Below, piece after piece: positions 1 to 8,670 of a DNA stretch of 19,777 nucleotides. How positions within the stretch are numbered: position 1 is the first letter of the stretch; every line of letters begins with the position of its first letter. This DNA comes from DASRAJ01 sp039920305. Its GTDB lineage: Bacteria; Bacteroidota; Bacteroidia; Chitinophagales; UBA10324. The stretch lies in contig JBDSEA010000030.1 in NCBI GenBank assembly GCA_039920305.1, positions 1 through 19,777 on the forward strand, given 5' to 3'. Under the pieces are notes generated by a model. That model did no database searches. It was not told the DNA's origin and worked only from the letters and a program-made list of their open reading frames with translations. Position numbers and translations under genes: made by a program.

Positions 1-1332
1 GAGCCGGAATGGACCGGAAGATTGAATGAATCTTTTATCGCTGAATACATCGTTTGCTGCACATTCTGACCAGCCATTATTGTCACTTGGATCGTCAGGA
101 AAAACAAATTTGGTTGGAGTAGTTCCTCCGTATGCATTTCCACCTTCCGTAAACGGGGTATTATCCTTCCATGTGCCTGAAAGATAACCATAAAAATCAC
201 TGGCACCTTCTGGGTTGCCAATAACAGAAAAGTCATTCACATAATATAGAAATGAAGACATTCCCAGCTGGTTCCCGTTTTGATCCAGGGGACCAATAAA
301 ATAATCTATTCCCAGATAAGGAGGCTGATTACCATAATTCAATGCGCATGCCCCGCCATCGATTGCCTGCCCATTATATATGACTCCCAGCCCGGTTTCA
401 ATATCACAACCTACATAATCATCTGTGTAGCAACCTAAATCAGGATCAGCCCATTGCCCCATGAAAGCACTATCAAGTGGCACTGAAGCTTTGTTCAAAA
501 GCTTATACTTATAAAAAGTCATATCATTGATCTCATCATTTGTTTTAAAGGCAAATGCCAGGGTCTGTACTTCCATTCCAATGGCGGTAGCATTGGTTTC
601 AGTATGGATATTGCCCTTGTCATTATAAACCCACCAGATCATCTGATCAGCGTACGTGAATTTAGCACAGTTTTCATCAATAATCGGGTAGTCGCCACCA
701 GTAGGATCATATAAGCCATTTCCATCCACATCTGCAAAAGGAGCCATATTACGATTACCAACATTCGCGTTATATGGATTACCATACGCAGGCCAATTTA
801 GAATGTTGGGTGCAATTTGGGTTGAGGAAAGAGGTGCGGCAGCATACAATGAGATGAATGAATCTATTTCAGTACCCAAAACTTCAAAATGCTTATCCCA
901 TTGCTTGCACGTTACGTCTTCTATCGAACCATTATCATCCAGAGGTCCGGGAAAAAAATCATTACCACTCTGCCTGTAGGTAGCTGCTGCCACTTTTAGT
1001 TGACCCTGTGCATCAATACCACCGATCCACACAGCACCGGCGAATAAAGAACTTGGATTTTCAGGCTGCCCGGGCAAGCTCTTTGGAATTTCATACTTAG
1101 CTGTATTGATAAGATCCCACCACATGTCGCCACCATTCTGCAATCGTGCACGAACATTATTGATGTCAAGATCAATGGATGATGAGGCGGGTGTACAATC
1201 ACCAGCAGCCACCTTTTCCGAATTTCCCAATGGTTTTTCAGGAATTCCTATATTTTCTTTAGCCTGAATCACAGTGTTTAAAAGACAAAAACCTGCAACT
1301 GCGAGCGAAAATTTTCTGATTATGGTTCTCAT
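1..1332 (-). CDS. Secreted T9SS-cargo-like protein, C-terminus outside window
   Basis: The frame is open for 444 codons from the ATG at 1332 to base 1, so only the N-terminal part is seen. A signal peptide covers about residues 1-24 (basic MRTIIRK, hydrophobic core, cleavage near VIQA). The mature part is rich in Asn, Gly, Asp and aromatic residues. It contains a calcium-loop-like DVDGNGLYD at 201-209, and segments such as LFAGAVWIGG (97-106), NILNWPAYGNP (177-187) and FIQSSGPF (435-442) that I recall from large Bacteroidota proteins ending in a type A T9SS sorting domain. That domain would lie beyond the edge, so secretion by T9SS is inferred. The start is 10 bp behind the receptor's stop, so the two are probably co-transcribed. 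The function is unknown; it may be a surface-binding or structural protein. Confidence 0.8.
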   Translation of the reverse strand, partial: MRTIIRKFSLAVAGFCLLNTVIQAKENIGIPEKPLGNSEKVAAGDCTPASSSIDLDINNVRARLQNGGDMWWDLINTAKYEIPKSLPGQPENPSSLFAGAVWIGGIDAQGQLKVAAATYRQSGNDFFPGPLDDNGSIEDVTCKQWDKHFEVLGTEIDSFISLYAAAPLSSTQIAPNILNWPAYGNPYNANVGNRNMAPFADVDGNGLYDPTGGDYPIIDENCAKFTYADQMIWWVYNDKGNIHTETNATAIGMEVQTLAFAFKTNDEINDMTFYKYKLLNKASVPLDSAFMGQWADPDLGCYTDDYVGCDIETGLGVIYNGQAIDGGACALNYGNQPPYLGIDYFIGPLDQNGNQLGMSSFLYYVNDFSVIGNPEGASDFYGYLSGTWKDNTPFTEGGNAYGGTTPTKFVFPDDPSDNNGWSECAANDVFSDKRFIQSSGPFRL

Positions 1333-1342
1333 GATCTGTATT

Positions 1343-4300
1343 TTAAAAATTTAACATTGCACCAAGATGAATTCTACGTGCAAGAAAGTAATGACTGGGG
1401 TTATTTTGTTTTATATTGTATAAAAGTGCAAAGGATTCGGGACTAACCTGATTTCCAACCGTGGAAGCTCCAACCGCGGACTCAATATATCCGTCATCAC
1501 TTGCGTTGCCGGTAAATCTATATACTTGAAGAACTCCGGCGGTATTGAAAAGATTTTGAACAAGTAAATAAACATTCATATACAATCCACCTTTTTCCTT
1601 TGTTTTGCCAATATTAAAATCCTTATCAATTTTTGCATCTACTTTAAAAGTCCATGGAAGTCGTGAGCCGTTGACACTTCCATCAAGTGAAGTCTGGGTT
1701 GCAACACCAAATAATGCAGTGGGTGTAGCACCTGTTTGCTGTGAATATGGCGTACCGGACGATGCCCGGAAAATTACATTTAAACCTGAATTGGCAAGAA
1801 TTTGAGATTCATTTTTACCCGTTGTTGGACCATTATAGCTTTTACCTTCTGAAAAACGATAATCTGCGGAGACAGTAATATTATGCCGCTGATCATAGCT
1901 GAAAGGTACAATTGTGCGAAGGTTGGGCTGGCCACTACCCACGAGTGTAGCACCAGAAGTGGCACTTGATCCGGTACCAGCCGCAAATTGTAATGTATAG
2001 TTTGCATCTAACTTAACATTTCTAATACGTCGTAATTCATAAGTAAGATCAATGGATTTAACAGTTCCAAAATCACTGTTACCATAGGACACATAACTAT
2101 GAGGATAAGCATAATTCACGTTTTCAACCTGAATCATATCCTTTAATTCACGGTATGTTCCGCTAATGGTAAGTGCGGAAGTGGTACCCAGCGCCTGCTT
2201 GAATCCAACCTGGTAATCAATCGTCTTTTCAGGTTTCAAATTTGGATTGGGTAATATATTTCCTCCATTAGTAAATTCATTGAAAAAATAATAATCAAAG
2301 ATTGGAGCAAATGCAACGTTTCGTGCATCGTTTCCATTGGGTCTCTGAGTAAGCACATCATAATGCGCGAAAAATAAAGCCTGATCAGAAATGGGAAAGG
2401 AAAAAGCGATGCGGGGCATAAAAGATAATTCCGGTTTGTAATCGCGGAATGACGCTGAAGTAAGAACCAGGTTTTCTAAATCATTATTTTCCAGATAAGG
2501 TTGTATCTGACCATTCGATGTCGCCTGCGCAATTACCTTGGGATCTGCTACTTCAGTTCCCTGAGCATTGAACCAGGTATCGCCGCTGCGATAACCTACA
2601 ATTGAAGTGGGCTGGCCAATATCATTAACATAAACATAATAATCACCACCGATATTGGATGGATGAGGACCCAGATCAGTTACTTCTGCAACCGTTCTTA
2701 CCGGATACAATGAATATTTATCTTTAAGTACTGGTGAATTATTATCAAACCTGTCTATCCGCAAACCTATATTGAAAATAAGATCCCGGAAATTGAATTT
2801 ATCCTGAATATAGGCAGAAGAATAATTGGGCTGGTATGCTGCCTGGTTTCTTGCCAAATTGCCATTGGCATCTACCTGAGTGAAATAGTCATCAAGACTT
2901 GGCTGACTGGTGAGCCGGTTACCAAGGTAATCATATCCATAAGCGGTATAAAAATTAGAGCCATTGTTTAATAATTCATCCGGGCTAAACATGCCAAGGC
3001 TCAAAATACTTGGATCAATTGCATCCACATCAATAAAGTCAAGGCCATTAGGGTCTAATCCCAATGCAAGCCGAAGTGATTCATCAAAAAATGTTTGATC
3101 AGAATCAATGAAAAGCCGGTTATAATTTATCGTGTCAAGAAATACTCCGAATTGATCGTATACCGGGATGGGATTGTTTAAATCAAGACTAAGTATATGG
3201 CTGTTGGCAAGCTGACGAGCCAATCCCCATAAGCCCACTCCGTTAGCAAGGGGCGCTACCAGATACCGCCTCTCAATTCTTTGTTCAAATTCAAAACCGA
3301 ATTCTAAAGCGTGCTTGCTTTTATCACCCTTTCCGGGCTTTATTATATCCACAGATGCGTTCATCGCGAAATGAAACTGATCATTATTACGCTTACCAAA
3401 GGAGCCGACAGGGAAACCGGTATTCCAGAATATGGAGTATGTTGACATGGTGCTTACGGGTAAATAACCGTTCAGCAATGCACCTCCATTCACAATATCA
3501 TTCAGCGATCTGTAATATCCATCAGGATTGCCGCCTGCCAGATCATAGTATTGTGAAGTATAACTGGCAAGATTAGGATTAATATCACTTGGCTCGAATG
3601 TTACAAGCGTATCGATTTGACCGCTGTAAACCCAGCCTTCCAGAATCCTGATGATATTTCCATTCTCATCAAAAATAGTATCCTGACCCCTGAGATAAAG
3701 AGGCTCGCTATAAGTGGTAAATTTACCGACATACCCATACTCAAATGCATTAAATCCCAATCGCGGATCATCCCATTTTTCCAAAAGCTTGGTATAATCC
3801 GCCTGCAATGAATAGTATGCATTCTGAAACAGCGATTGCTTATCTTTTCCAATAGAGGTGGGGAATCTCTGGGTAAACCGTACAAACCCTCTGAATGTGT
3901 TATCATGAAATACTTCATTACCATCATCAAAATCAAATAGTGAGCTATTATAATCCCAGTTTACAAATTCATCCAGCTCTGTATTTCCTCCTATTGTAAG
4001 TGTTAAGTTATTAGACAATTGAAAATCGAGTTTTCCTGAGAGCCGGTAGGCGGTAGTTTGATTGTTAAGCCTGATTTTGGTGGTTTCCAGATCTTCCGCG
4101 GTTATAAAGGCGGCAGAGGGTACAAAGCCTGTAGAGCTTGGTGAAGGAGTTAATGGATGCAGTTGCAGGTCAGCGAGCACATCATCCTTAACTTTGTAAA
4201 GGGTTACAGAAGAGGGTGATGGGTCTTTATTAAATTCAGCTTCACCAGAAACAAAAAATCCGATTTTAGTCCTGGATGAATCAGTGCCCTTAAATTTAGT

Positions 4301-5089
4301 ATAAACCGGTCCTGAAATGTTTAAGCTTGCGAGGTTATAACCATAAGGATCAAGAAATTCCGAAGTTACCAATTCAACTCCCCCGTGATATTCTCTTGAC
4401 GGACCTCGGGTAGTGATGTTTATTACGCCTCCCAATGCATCACCATACTTGGCAGGAAGACCCCCGGTGATTACCGTAAGTTGTTCGATGGCAGTTTGCG
4501 GAAGGTTAATTGCCTGACCGTTCTGGCCTCCGCCGGTTACCTTCATTCCATCAATATAGTATTGAGTTGCATTATCACGTGCGCCCACAATATTTAATTT
4601 TTTGCCATCATCCTTTTGAAAAACGCCGGCAGTCAATGAAGCATAATTGTTGGTATTGCGGGTAGCAATATGTTCAATTTCAGTGTGATCAAGCGTATTG
4701 CCGGTTGAGGTGTGATCAGGGTCAATGAGCTTATCGGCGACAATAATTACAGTAGGTAACTCAGTTGTTTTAGGCTGCAGGGCAACATTCTGAAATGAGA
4801 TATGATCAGATGTAATTTTGATATTCTCCAAATGCACCTCCTGGTATCCCAGATACTGCACAATTAAAGTGTAGGCACCAGGTTCAATGGGTTTGATTGT
4901 GAAGTTGCAGTTATCATCCGTTTGACCTACGGCTTTTTGAGTTCCGTTTTCCTGCAAAACAATGGGAGCAAAGGGAATTCCTTCATTATTTTTTGCGTCA
5001 GTAATTTTACCTTGTAATTCGCCGGTTTGTGCCGAGAGCTTTCCCGTAATAATTAGTAATAGTATGAGTAAAGTGTACAGTTTTATCAT
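1343..5089 (-). CDS. TonB-dependent outer membrane receptor
   Basis: This 1248-residue protein should form a TonB-gated outer-membrane beta-barrel that imports or exports an unknown ligand. Residues 1-20 are a signal peptide (MIKLYTLLILLLIITGKLSA). Residues about 22-107 form a carboxypeptidase-like regulatory beta-sandwich (GKITDAKNNEGIPFAPIVL, later YLGYQEV). A plug domain follows at about 125-230, with the typical YYIDGMKV and PAKYGDALGGVINITTRG. The rest is barrel, ending in a terminal Phe (GAMLNF), as outer-membrane proteins often do. It is longer than an ordinary siderophore receptor and is not followed by a SusD-like lipoprotein; instead a secreted T9SS-type protein follows 10 bp later. 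No N-terminal sigma-regulator signalling extension is evident. A TAnnTTTG box lies 36 bp before the start. The substrate cannot be read from sequence. Confidence 0.93.
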   Translation of the reverse strand: MIKLYTLLILLLIITGKLSAQTGELQGKITDAKNNEGIPFAPIVLQENGTQKAVGQTDDNCNFTIKPIEPGAYTLIVQYLGYQEVHLENIKITSDHISFQNVALQPKTTELPTVIIVADKLIDPDHTSTGNTLDHTEIEHIATRNTNNYASLTAGVFQKDDGKKLNIVGARDNATQYYIDGMKVTGGGQNGQAINLPQTAIEQLTVITGGLPAKYGDALGGVINITTRGPSREYHGGVELVTSEFLDPYGYNLASLNISGPVYTKFKGTDSSRTKIGFFVSGEAEFNKDPSPSSVTLYKVKDDVLADLQLHPLTPSPSSTGFVPSAAFITAEDLETTKIRLNNQTTAYRLSGKLDFQLSNNLTLTIGGNTELDEFVNWDYNSSLFDFDDGNEVFHDNTFRGFVRFTQRFPTSIGKDKQSLFQNAYYSLQADYTKLLEKWDDPRLGFNAFEYGYVGKFTTYSEPLYLRGQDTIFDENGNIIRILEGWVYSGQIDTLVTFEPSDINPNLASYTSQYYDLAGGNPDGYYRSLNDIVNGGALLNGYLPVSTMSTYSIFWNTGFPVGSFGKRNNDQFHFAMNASVDIIKPGKGDKSKHALEFGFEFEQRIERRYLVAPLANGVGLWGLARQLANSHILSLDLNNPIPVYDQFGVFLDTINYNRLFIDSDQTFFDESLRLALGLDPNGLDFIDVDAIDPSILSLGMFSPDELLNNGSNFYTAYGYDYLGNRLTSQPSLDDYFTQVDANGNLARNQAAYQPNYSSAYIQDKFNFRDLIFNIGLRIDRFDNNSPVLKDKYSLYPVRTVAEVTDLGPHPSNIGGDYYVYVNDIGQPTSIVGYRSGDTWFNAQGTEVADPKVIAQATSNGQIQPYLENNDLENLVLTSASFRDYKPELSFMPRIAFSFPISDQALFFAHYDVLTQRPNGNDARNVAFAPIFDYYFFNEFTNGGNILPNPNLKPEKTIDYQVGFKQALGTTSALTISGTYRELKDMIQVENVNYAYPHSYVSYGNSDFGTVKSIDLTYELRRIRNVKLDANYTLQFAAGTGSSATSGATLVGSGQPNLRTIVPFSYDQRHNITVSADYRFSEGKSYNGPTTGKNESQILANSGLNVIFRASSGTPYSQQTGATPTALFGVATQTSLDGSVNGSRLPWTFKVDAKIDKDFNIGKTKEKGGLYMNVYLLVQNLFNTAGVLQVYRFTGNASDDGYIESAVGASTVGNQVSPESFALLYNIKQNNPSHYFLARRIHLGAMLNF

Positions 5090-5124
5090 TCTGACAATTT
5101 AGTTTGGTTCAAAAACATAAGTGG

Positions 5125-5132
5125 CAAATATA
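5125..5132 (-). promoter_or_regulatory. Candidate Bacteroidota -7 box before the receptor
   Basis: On the minus strand these bases read TATATTTG, a perfect match to the Bacteroidota housekeeping -7 consensus TAnnTTTG, ending 35 nt before the receptor ATG. No clear TTTG -33 box is seen at the expected spacing, so this rests on the -7 element and position alone. Confidence 0.4.
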
Positions 5133-5200
5133 ACTTTGTAATTGGTTTCACGGAATAAAAGTAAATTCATTTTTACAGCAGGCATCAATTGTCATTCTGC

Positions 5201-5221
5201 TTTGACAAATTTTTGACAAAT
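5201..5221. repeat. Tandem near-palindromic 10-mer TTTGACAAAT
   Basis: The 10-mer TTTGACAAAT occurs twice in a row, at 5201-5210 and 5212-5221, with an 11 bp period of about one helical turn. Each copy contains TTTG-A-CAAA, an inverted repeat around one central base. The second copy touches the stop codon of the dehydrogenase at 5221. The pair lies about 70 bp upstream of the receptor's candidate -7 box. It may be an operator, but chance in AT-rich DNA is possible. Confidence 0.35.
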
Positions 5222-6153
5222 CATGTGAGCATGGAAATCTTTTGAATGAGTATTTCTGCAATCTTTTTTTTCGATTCAAAGCTTTTACCCGCTATATGCG
5301 GGGTGAAAATCACTTTGCCGGTCTGGTTAAGTGCAAAGAAAACATCTCGATGTTCCTTGTTATGCATTGCAAAATTTTCATTTTCATAAACATCAAGCCC
5401 AGCCGAAGTAATTCTTCCGTTTTCAATTGCTTCAAGCAACTGCCTGTGTTGAATTATTTTACCCCGTGAAGTATTAATAAGATGCAAAGGGTTGCTGAAC
5501 CGTTGCAAGTATTGCTCATTTATCATCCCGCTTGTTTCGGCAGTTAACGGAAGATGAAAACTGATGATCTCAGCTTCATGATATATTTGATCCATGGTAC
5601 TTTCCCTGGCAAATGAATCACCATAATTGTTCAGATACTTATCATAGGCGAGAACTGTCATATTAAATGAACTGAGCTTGCGGGCAAGTGATCTTCCGGT
5701 ATTTCCATATCCGATAATCGCAATGGTTTTTCCCTCCAGCTCATGAACGCGGTTTTCTTCCACAAGCCATTCGCTGTTTCTTGTCTGTAAAAATGACCTG
5801 GCAATATTGTGAAACAGCGCCAGCAACAATCCAGCAGCATGCTCACCCACTGAATCCGCATTACCCTCAGGAGAATTGATGCAGCTGATATGTCTGGAAA
5901 CAGCATAATCCACTTCAATATTTTCCATTCCTGAGCCAGCCCGTGCTATAAATTTTAATTGCCGGGTTTGATCAATCATTTCTTTATCCACTTCAATCCT
6001 TGTAGCAACGATTATCCCGTAATACTGCTGAATGATCTTTAAGACATCATTATGTGAAATTCCGTTGCGCTGATCACATTCATAGCCAAGGGCACTCAAC
6101 CCGGCAAATAAAACCGGATCAAAATCTTCAGTAAGTAAAATTTTTTTCTTCAT
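5221..6153 (-). CDS. D-2-hydroxyacid dehydrogenase (NAD-dependent, PGDH-like)
   Basis: This is a 310-residue cytoplasmic enzyme of the D-isomer 2-hydroxyacid dehydrogenase family, which reversibly oxidises 2-hydroxyacids to 2-oxoacids with NAD(H). The nucleotide-binding glycine motif is GYGNTG at 148-153. The catalytic set is visible: Arg230 in INTSRG, Glu259 in DVYENEN, and His286 in FTPHIAG. The substrate-domain loop ARAGSGMENI (70-79) resembles phosphoglycerate dehydrogenases. There is no ACT or other regulatory domain. The gene lies 8 bp downstream of rsmA on the same strand, a pairing I recall from other Bacteroidota. A second homologue at 16025 sits beside serC and is the better SerA candidate, so the substrate here is uncertain. 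The start ATG begins MKKKILLTEDF, a normal N-terminus for the family. Confidence 0.88.
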   Translation of the reverse strand: MKKKILLTEDFDPVLFAGLSALGYECDQRNGISHNDVLKIIQQYYGIIVATRIEVDKEMIDQTRQLKFIARAGSGMENIEVDYAVSRHISCINSPEGNADSVGEHAAGLLLALFHNIARSFLQTRNSEWLVEENRVHELEGKTIAIIGYGNTGRSLARKLSSFNMTVLAYDKYLNNYGDSFARESTMDQIYHEAEIISFHLPLTAETSGMINEQYLQRFSNPLHLINTSRGKIIQHRQLLEAIENGRITSAGLDVYENENFAMHNKEHRDVFFALNQTGKVIFTPHIAGKSFESKKKIAEILIQKISMLT

Positions 6154-6161
6154 CCCGAAAT

Positions 6162-6968
6162 TTAATTTGATGGCAATTGTGTGACTTCAGCCCTGAAATT
6201 TCCGGGTTCATTCGCGAGCGCAATCCAATCTTCAACAGAAAGCTGCTCGGCACGTTTTGAAAAAACAGGATCTTTTAAGATGCCTGAATTTAATATTTTA
6301 CCCAGGCTGTTACGAAGTGTTTTTCTTCGCTGATTAAAGCCCGCTTTTACCAGTTGTATGAAAAGCTGCTCGTCTGCAATAACCGGGAATATTTTTTTTC
6401 TTTTCAGGATTATTACAGCAGACTGCACTTTCGGAGCGGGATAAAAACTTTCAGGGCCTACGTCAAAAATTAATTTCACTTCATAATAAACCTGAATTAA
6501 TATGCTCAGAATGCCATATTGTTTATTTCCATGCCCGGCTGCAATCCTTTGAGCAACTTCTTTCTGAAACATCCCCATCAGAAATGGAATCATGTTTTTA
6601 TGCTTCAGGGTCCTGAAAAGAATCTGCGAAGAAATGTTATAGGGGAAATTCCCCACGATTGCAATCTCCGTAGCATTTAGGGAATTCAGATCGAAGTCTA
6701 AAAAATCGTGATAAATAAATGAATGTTGATGGGCAGGAAACTCTTCTCTGAGAACCGCAATCATTCTGTTGTCAGCTTCAATCGCATAGAATTTTGCTTT
6801 TTGCTGGTTGATGAAATATTTTGTGAGCATGCCTGTTCCGGGACCAATTTCCAGGAAAACCGGGGTTGTGTTTTGCGCCATGAACTCATCTGCAATCCTT
6901 TTTGCAATTTCCGGATCCTTCAGAAAATGCTGACCTAATGATTTTTTTGCATGAACCGGTTTTCTCAC
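6162..6968 (-). CDS. rsmA: 16S rRNA dimethyladenosine transferase RsmA/KsgA
   Basis: This 268-residue S-adenosylmethionine-dependent enzyme dimethylates two adjacent adenosines in the 3'-terminal hairpin of 16S rRNA during late small-subunit assembly. The sequence has the family N-terminus KKSLGQHFLKD (8-18), SAM motif I EIGPGTG (40-46), and the catalytic motif NFPYNISS (107-114). The C-terminal FNQRRKTLRNSL (211-222) is also typical. Length is normal. The start codon is GTG at 6968, chosen because it gives the usual short basic leader before SLGQHFL and no nearby in-frame ATG upstream is seen. The 2-hydroxyacid dehydrogenase follows 8 bp downstream. An aminopeptidase gene is divergent across 154 bp. 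Loss of the orthologue elsewhere gives kasugamycin resistance. Confidence 0.96.
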   Translation of the reverse strand: MRKPVHAKKSLGQHFLKDPEIAKRIADEFMAQNTTPVFLEIGPGTGMLTKYFINQQKAKFYAIEADNRMIAVLREEFPAHQHSFIYHDFLDFDLNSLNATEIAIVGNFPYNISSQILFRTLKHKNMIPFLMGMFQKEVAQRIAAGHGNKQYGILSILIQVYYEVKLIFDVGPESFYPAPKVQSAVIILKRKKIFPVIADEQLFIQLVKAGFNQRRKTLRNSLGKILNSGILKDPVFSKRAEQLSVEDWIALANEPGNFRAEVTQLPSN

Positions 6969-7095
6969 GCTGTCAAAAGTCGGAAATTGTTTTTCCTGAC
7001 CTGTTATCTTTCTGACTTACTGCCGGATATTTCATTCAAAAACAAGCCACCCTGCTTATTCACCTTTGTATTTAACTGAATGTCACTTTCCGTTT

Positions 7096-7103
7096 TAATT
7101 TTG
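7096..7103 (+). promoter_or_regulatory. Candidate -7 box before the aminopeptidase
   Basis: TAATTTTG matches the Bacteroidota TAnnTTTG consensus and ends 19 nt before the ATG at 7123, in the spacer divergent from rsmA. A TTTG occurs at 7065-7068 but is further away than normal -33 spacing. Confidence 0.45.
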
Positions 7104-7122
7104 TCATTCATTACTGCTACGA

Positions 7123-8568
7123 ATGAAAATATCATTAACTCAAAAATATACTCAGCGTGATCACCTTGTGATCCTTGCTGAAAAGGAAACTGACTGGAAA
7201 CTTCTTGAACAACCGGAAGAGAATATTGATATCATCAGGAGTCAAATAAAAAAAGATATTAACCAGATTGTTATTCCCTCCCCATCCAGGATGATCTTTA
7301 TTGTGATACTAGAGAAAAAAGAATTGAAATTTCAGCAAGATGAAGGGAATCGCAAGGAAGGATTTAAAACGCTCGCTCTGTTAAATAAGCATAAGGTTTC
7401 CTCGGTGGTGATTCAAAACTTTTCCTCATCAACCGATGCATGCATATTTTTTTCTGAAGGTATGGCGATGGGGAATTATCAGTTTTTATTTTATAAAAAA
7501 GCGGCTGTAAAAGAGCAGCATGCTCTAAAGGAAATCCGGATCCTTGATGCAGCTATTTCAAAAACTGAAATTTTAACACTTCAATCAATAGTTGATTCTG
7601 TTTACATGGTGCGCAACCTGGTAAATATGCCTGTGAATTATTTAAACGCAACAGACCTTGCAAGCGAAATTGTGAAAGCGGGAAAAATGGCCGGCTTTAA
7701 AACCCAGGTGTTCAATAAAAATAAAATTACAGCGCTTAAAATGGGCGGTTTGCTTTCAGTAAATCTGGGGAGTGTTGATCCTCCCACGTTTACTATTATG
7801 GAGTATGCTCCCAAAAATGCTCTCAATAAAAAACCAATCATTTTTATAGGTAAGGGCGTAGTATATGATACAGGCGGGTTGAGCCTGAAGCCTACTACCA
7901 ATTCCATGGATTTAATGAAAATTGATATGGCAGGCGCAGCAACCGTACTCGGTGCAATTTATTGCGCGGCAAAAACCAAACTGCCATTGCACATTATCGG
8001 ACTAGTGCCTGCCACTGACAATCGGCCTGGATTTAATGCCTTCGCTCCCGGTGATGTGATTACTATGCATAATGGCATGAGGGTGGAAATGCTTAACGCT
8101 GATGCTGAAGGAAGAATGATTCTCGCCGACGCACTCAGTTTTGCAAGGCAATACAAACCGGAATTAGTAGTTGATGTCGCAACACTAACCGGAGCCGCAC
8201 ATCGCGCTGTAGGTGATTTTGCCATCGCCTATATGGGAACCGCATCCTATGAGGTAAAAAATGCTCTGGAACAGGGTGGTATGGATGTTTATGAAAGGCT
8301 GATTGAATTTCCTCTATGGGAGGAGTACGGTGAAATGCTTAAGAGTGATATTGCCGATATCAAAAATGTGGGTGGCATACTCGCGGGAATGATTACAGCA
8401 GGAAAGTTTCTTGAAAAATTTACAGATTACCCATGGATTCATCTTGATATTGCTGGTGTAGCACACTTTTCCTCATCCATGGGTTATAAAGGCAAGAATG
8501 CCTCGGCGTTCGGATTGCGTCTGCTGTACCGGTTTTTACAAATAAGAGCACAATCACTTACCACTTAG
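7123..8568 (+). CDS. M17 leucyl aminopeptidase family metallopeptidase
   Basis: This 481-residue cytoplasmic enzyme removes N-terminal residues from peptides using two metal ions. The variable N-terminal domain covers about 1-150. The catalytic domain follows, with metal ligands and catalytic residues in order: Lys244 and Asp249 in GKGVVYDTGG, Lys256 in SLKP, Asp268 in MKIDMAGAA, and Asp327, Glu329 and Arg331 in NADAEGRM. The last motif is NTDAEGRL in the classical signature; here Ala replaces Thr and Met replaces Leu, while all ligands are kept, so the enzyme should be active. VATLTGA (352-358) is also typical. A -7 box lies 19 nt upstream. pdxA follows after 102 bp and may be co-transcribed. 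I do not assign pepA because the family has several paralogues. Confidence 0.93.
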   Translation: MKISLTQKYTQRDHLVILAEKETDWKLLEQPEENIDIIRSQIKKDINQIVIPSPSRMIFIVILEKKELKFQQDEGNRKEGFKTLALLNKHKVSSVVIQNFSSSTDACIFFSEGMAMGNYQFLFYKKAAVKEQHALKEIRILDAAISKTEILTLQSIVDSVYMVRNLVNMPVNYLNATDLASEIVKAGKMAGFKTQVFNKNKITALKMGGLLSVNLGSVDPPTFTIMEYAPKNALNKKPIIFIGKGVVYDTGGLSLKPTTNSMDLMKIDMAGAATVLGAIYCAAKTKLPLHIIGLVPATDNRPGFNAFAPGDVITMHNGMRVEMLNADAEGRMILADALSFARQYKPELVVDVATLTGAAHRAVGDFAIAYMGTASYEVKNALEQGGMDVYERLIEFPLWEEYGEMLKSDIADIKNVGGILAGMITAGKFLEKFTDYPWIHLDIAGVAHFSSSMGYKGKNASAFGLRLLYRFLQIRAQSLTT

Positions 8569-8670
8569 GCAAAATTTGAAAACTCTTCATTTTAAATGCT
8601 TCATTGAATTGATAACAGAATACTAACCATAAGATGAAGGTTTGAAAGCATCCCGAAATTAATTTTTAAT

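Noticed and set aside
996..1202. A 68-codon minus-strand frame near the left edge
   Set aside because: It is a shadow of the partial secreted protein, whose 444-codon frame with signal peptide covers the same bases.
3601..3936. A 111-codon minus-strand frame inside the TonB receptor
   Set aside because: It overlaps the receptor in another frame of the same strand, and the receptor has strong domain evidence; this frame has no recognisable motif.
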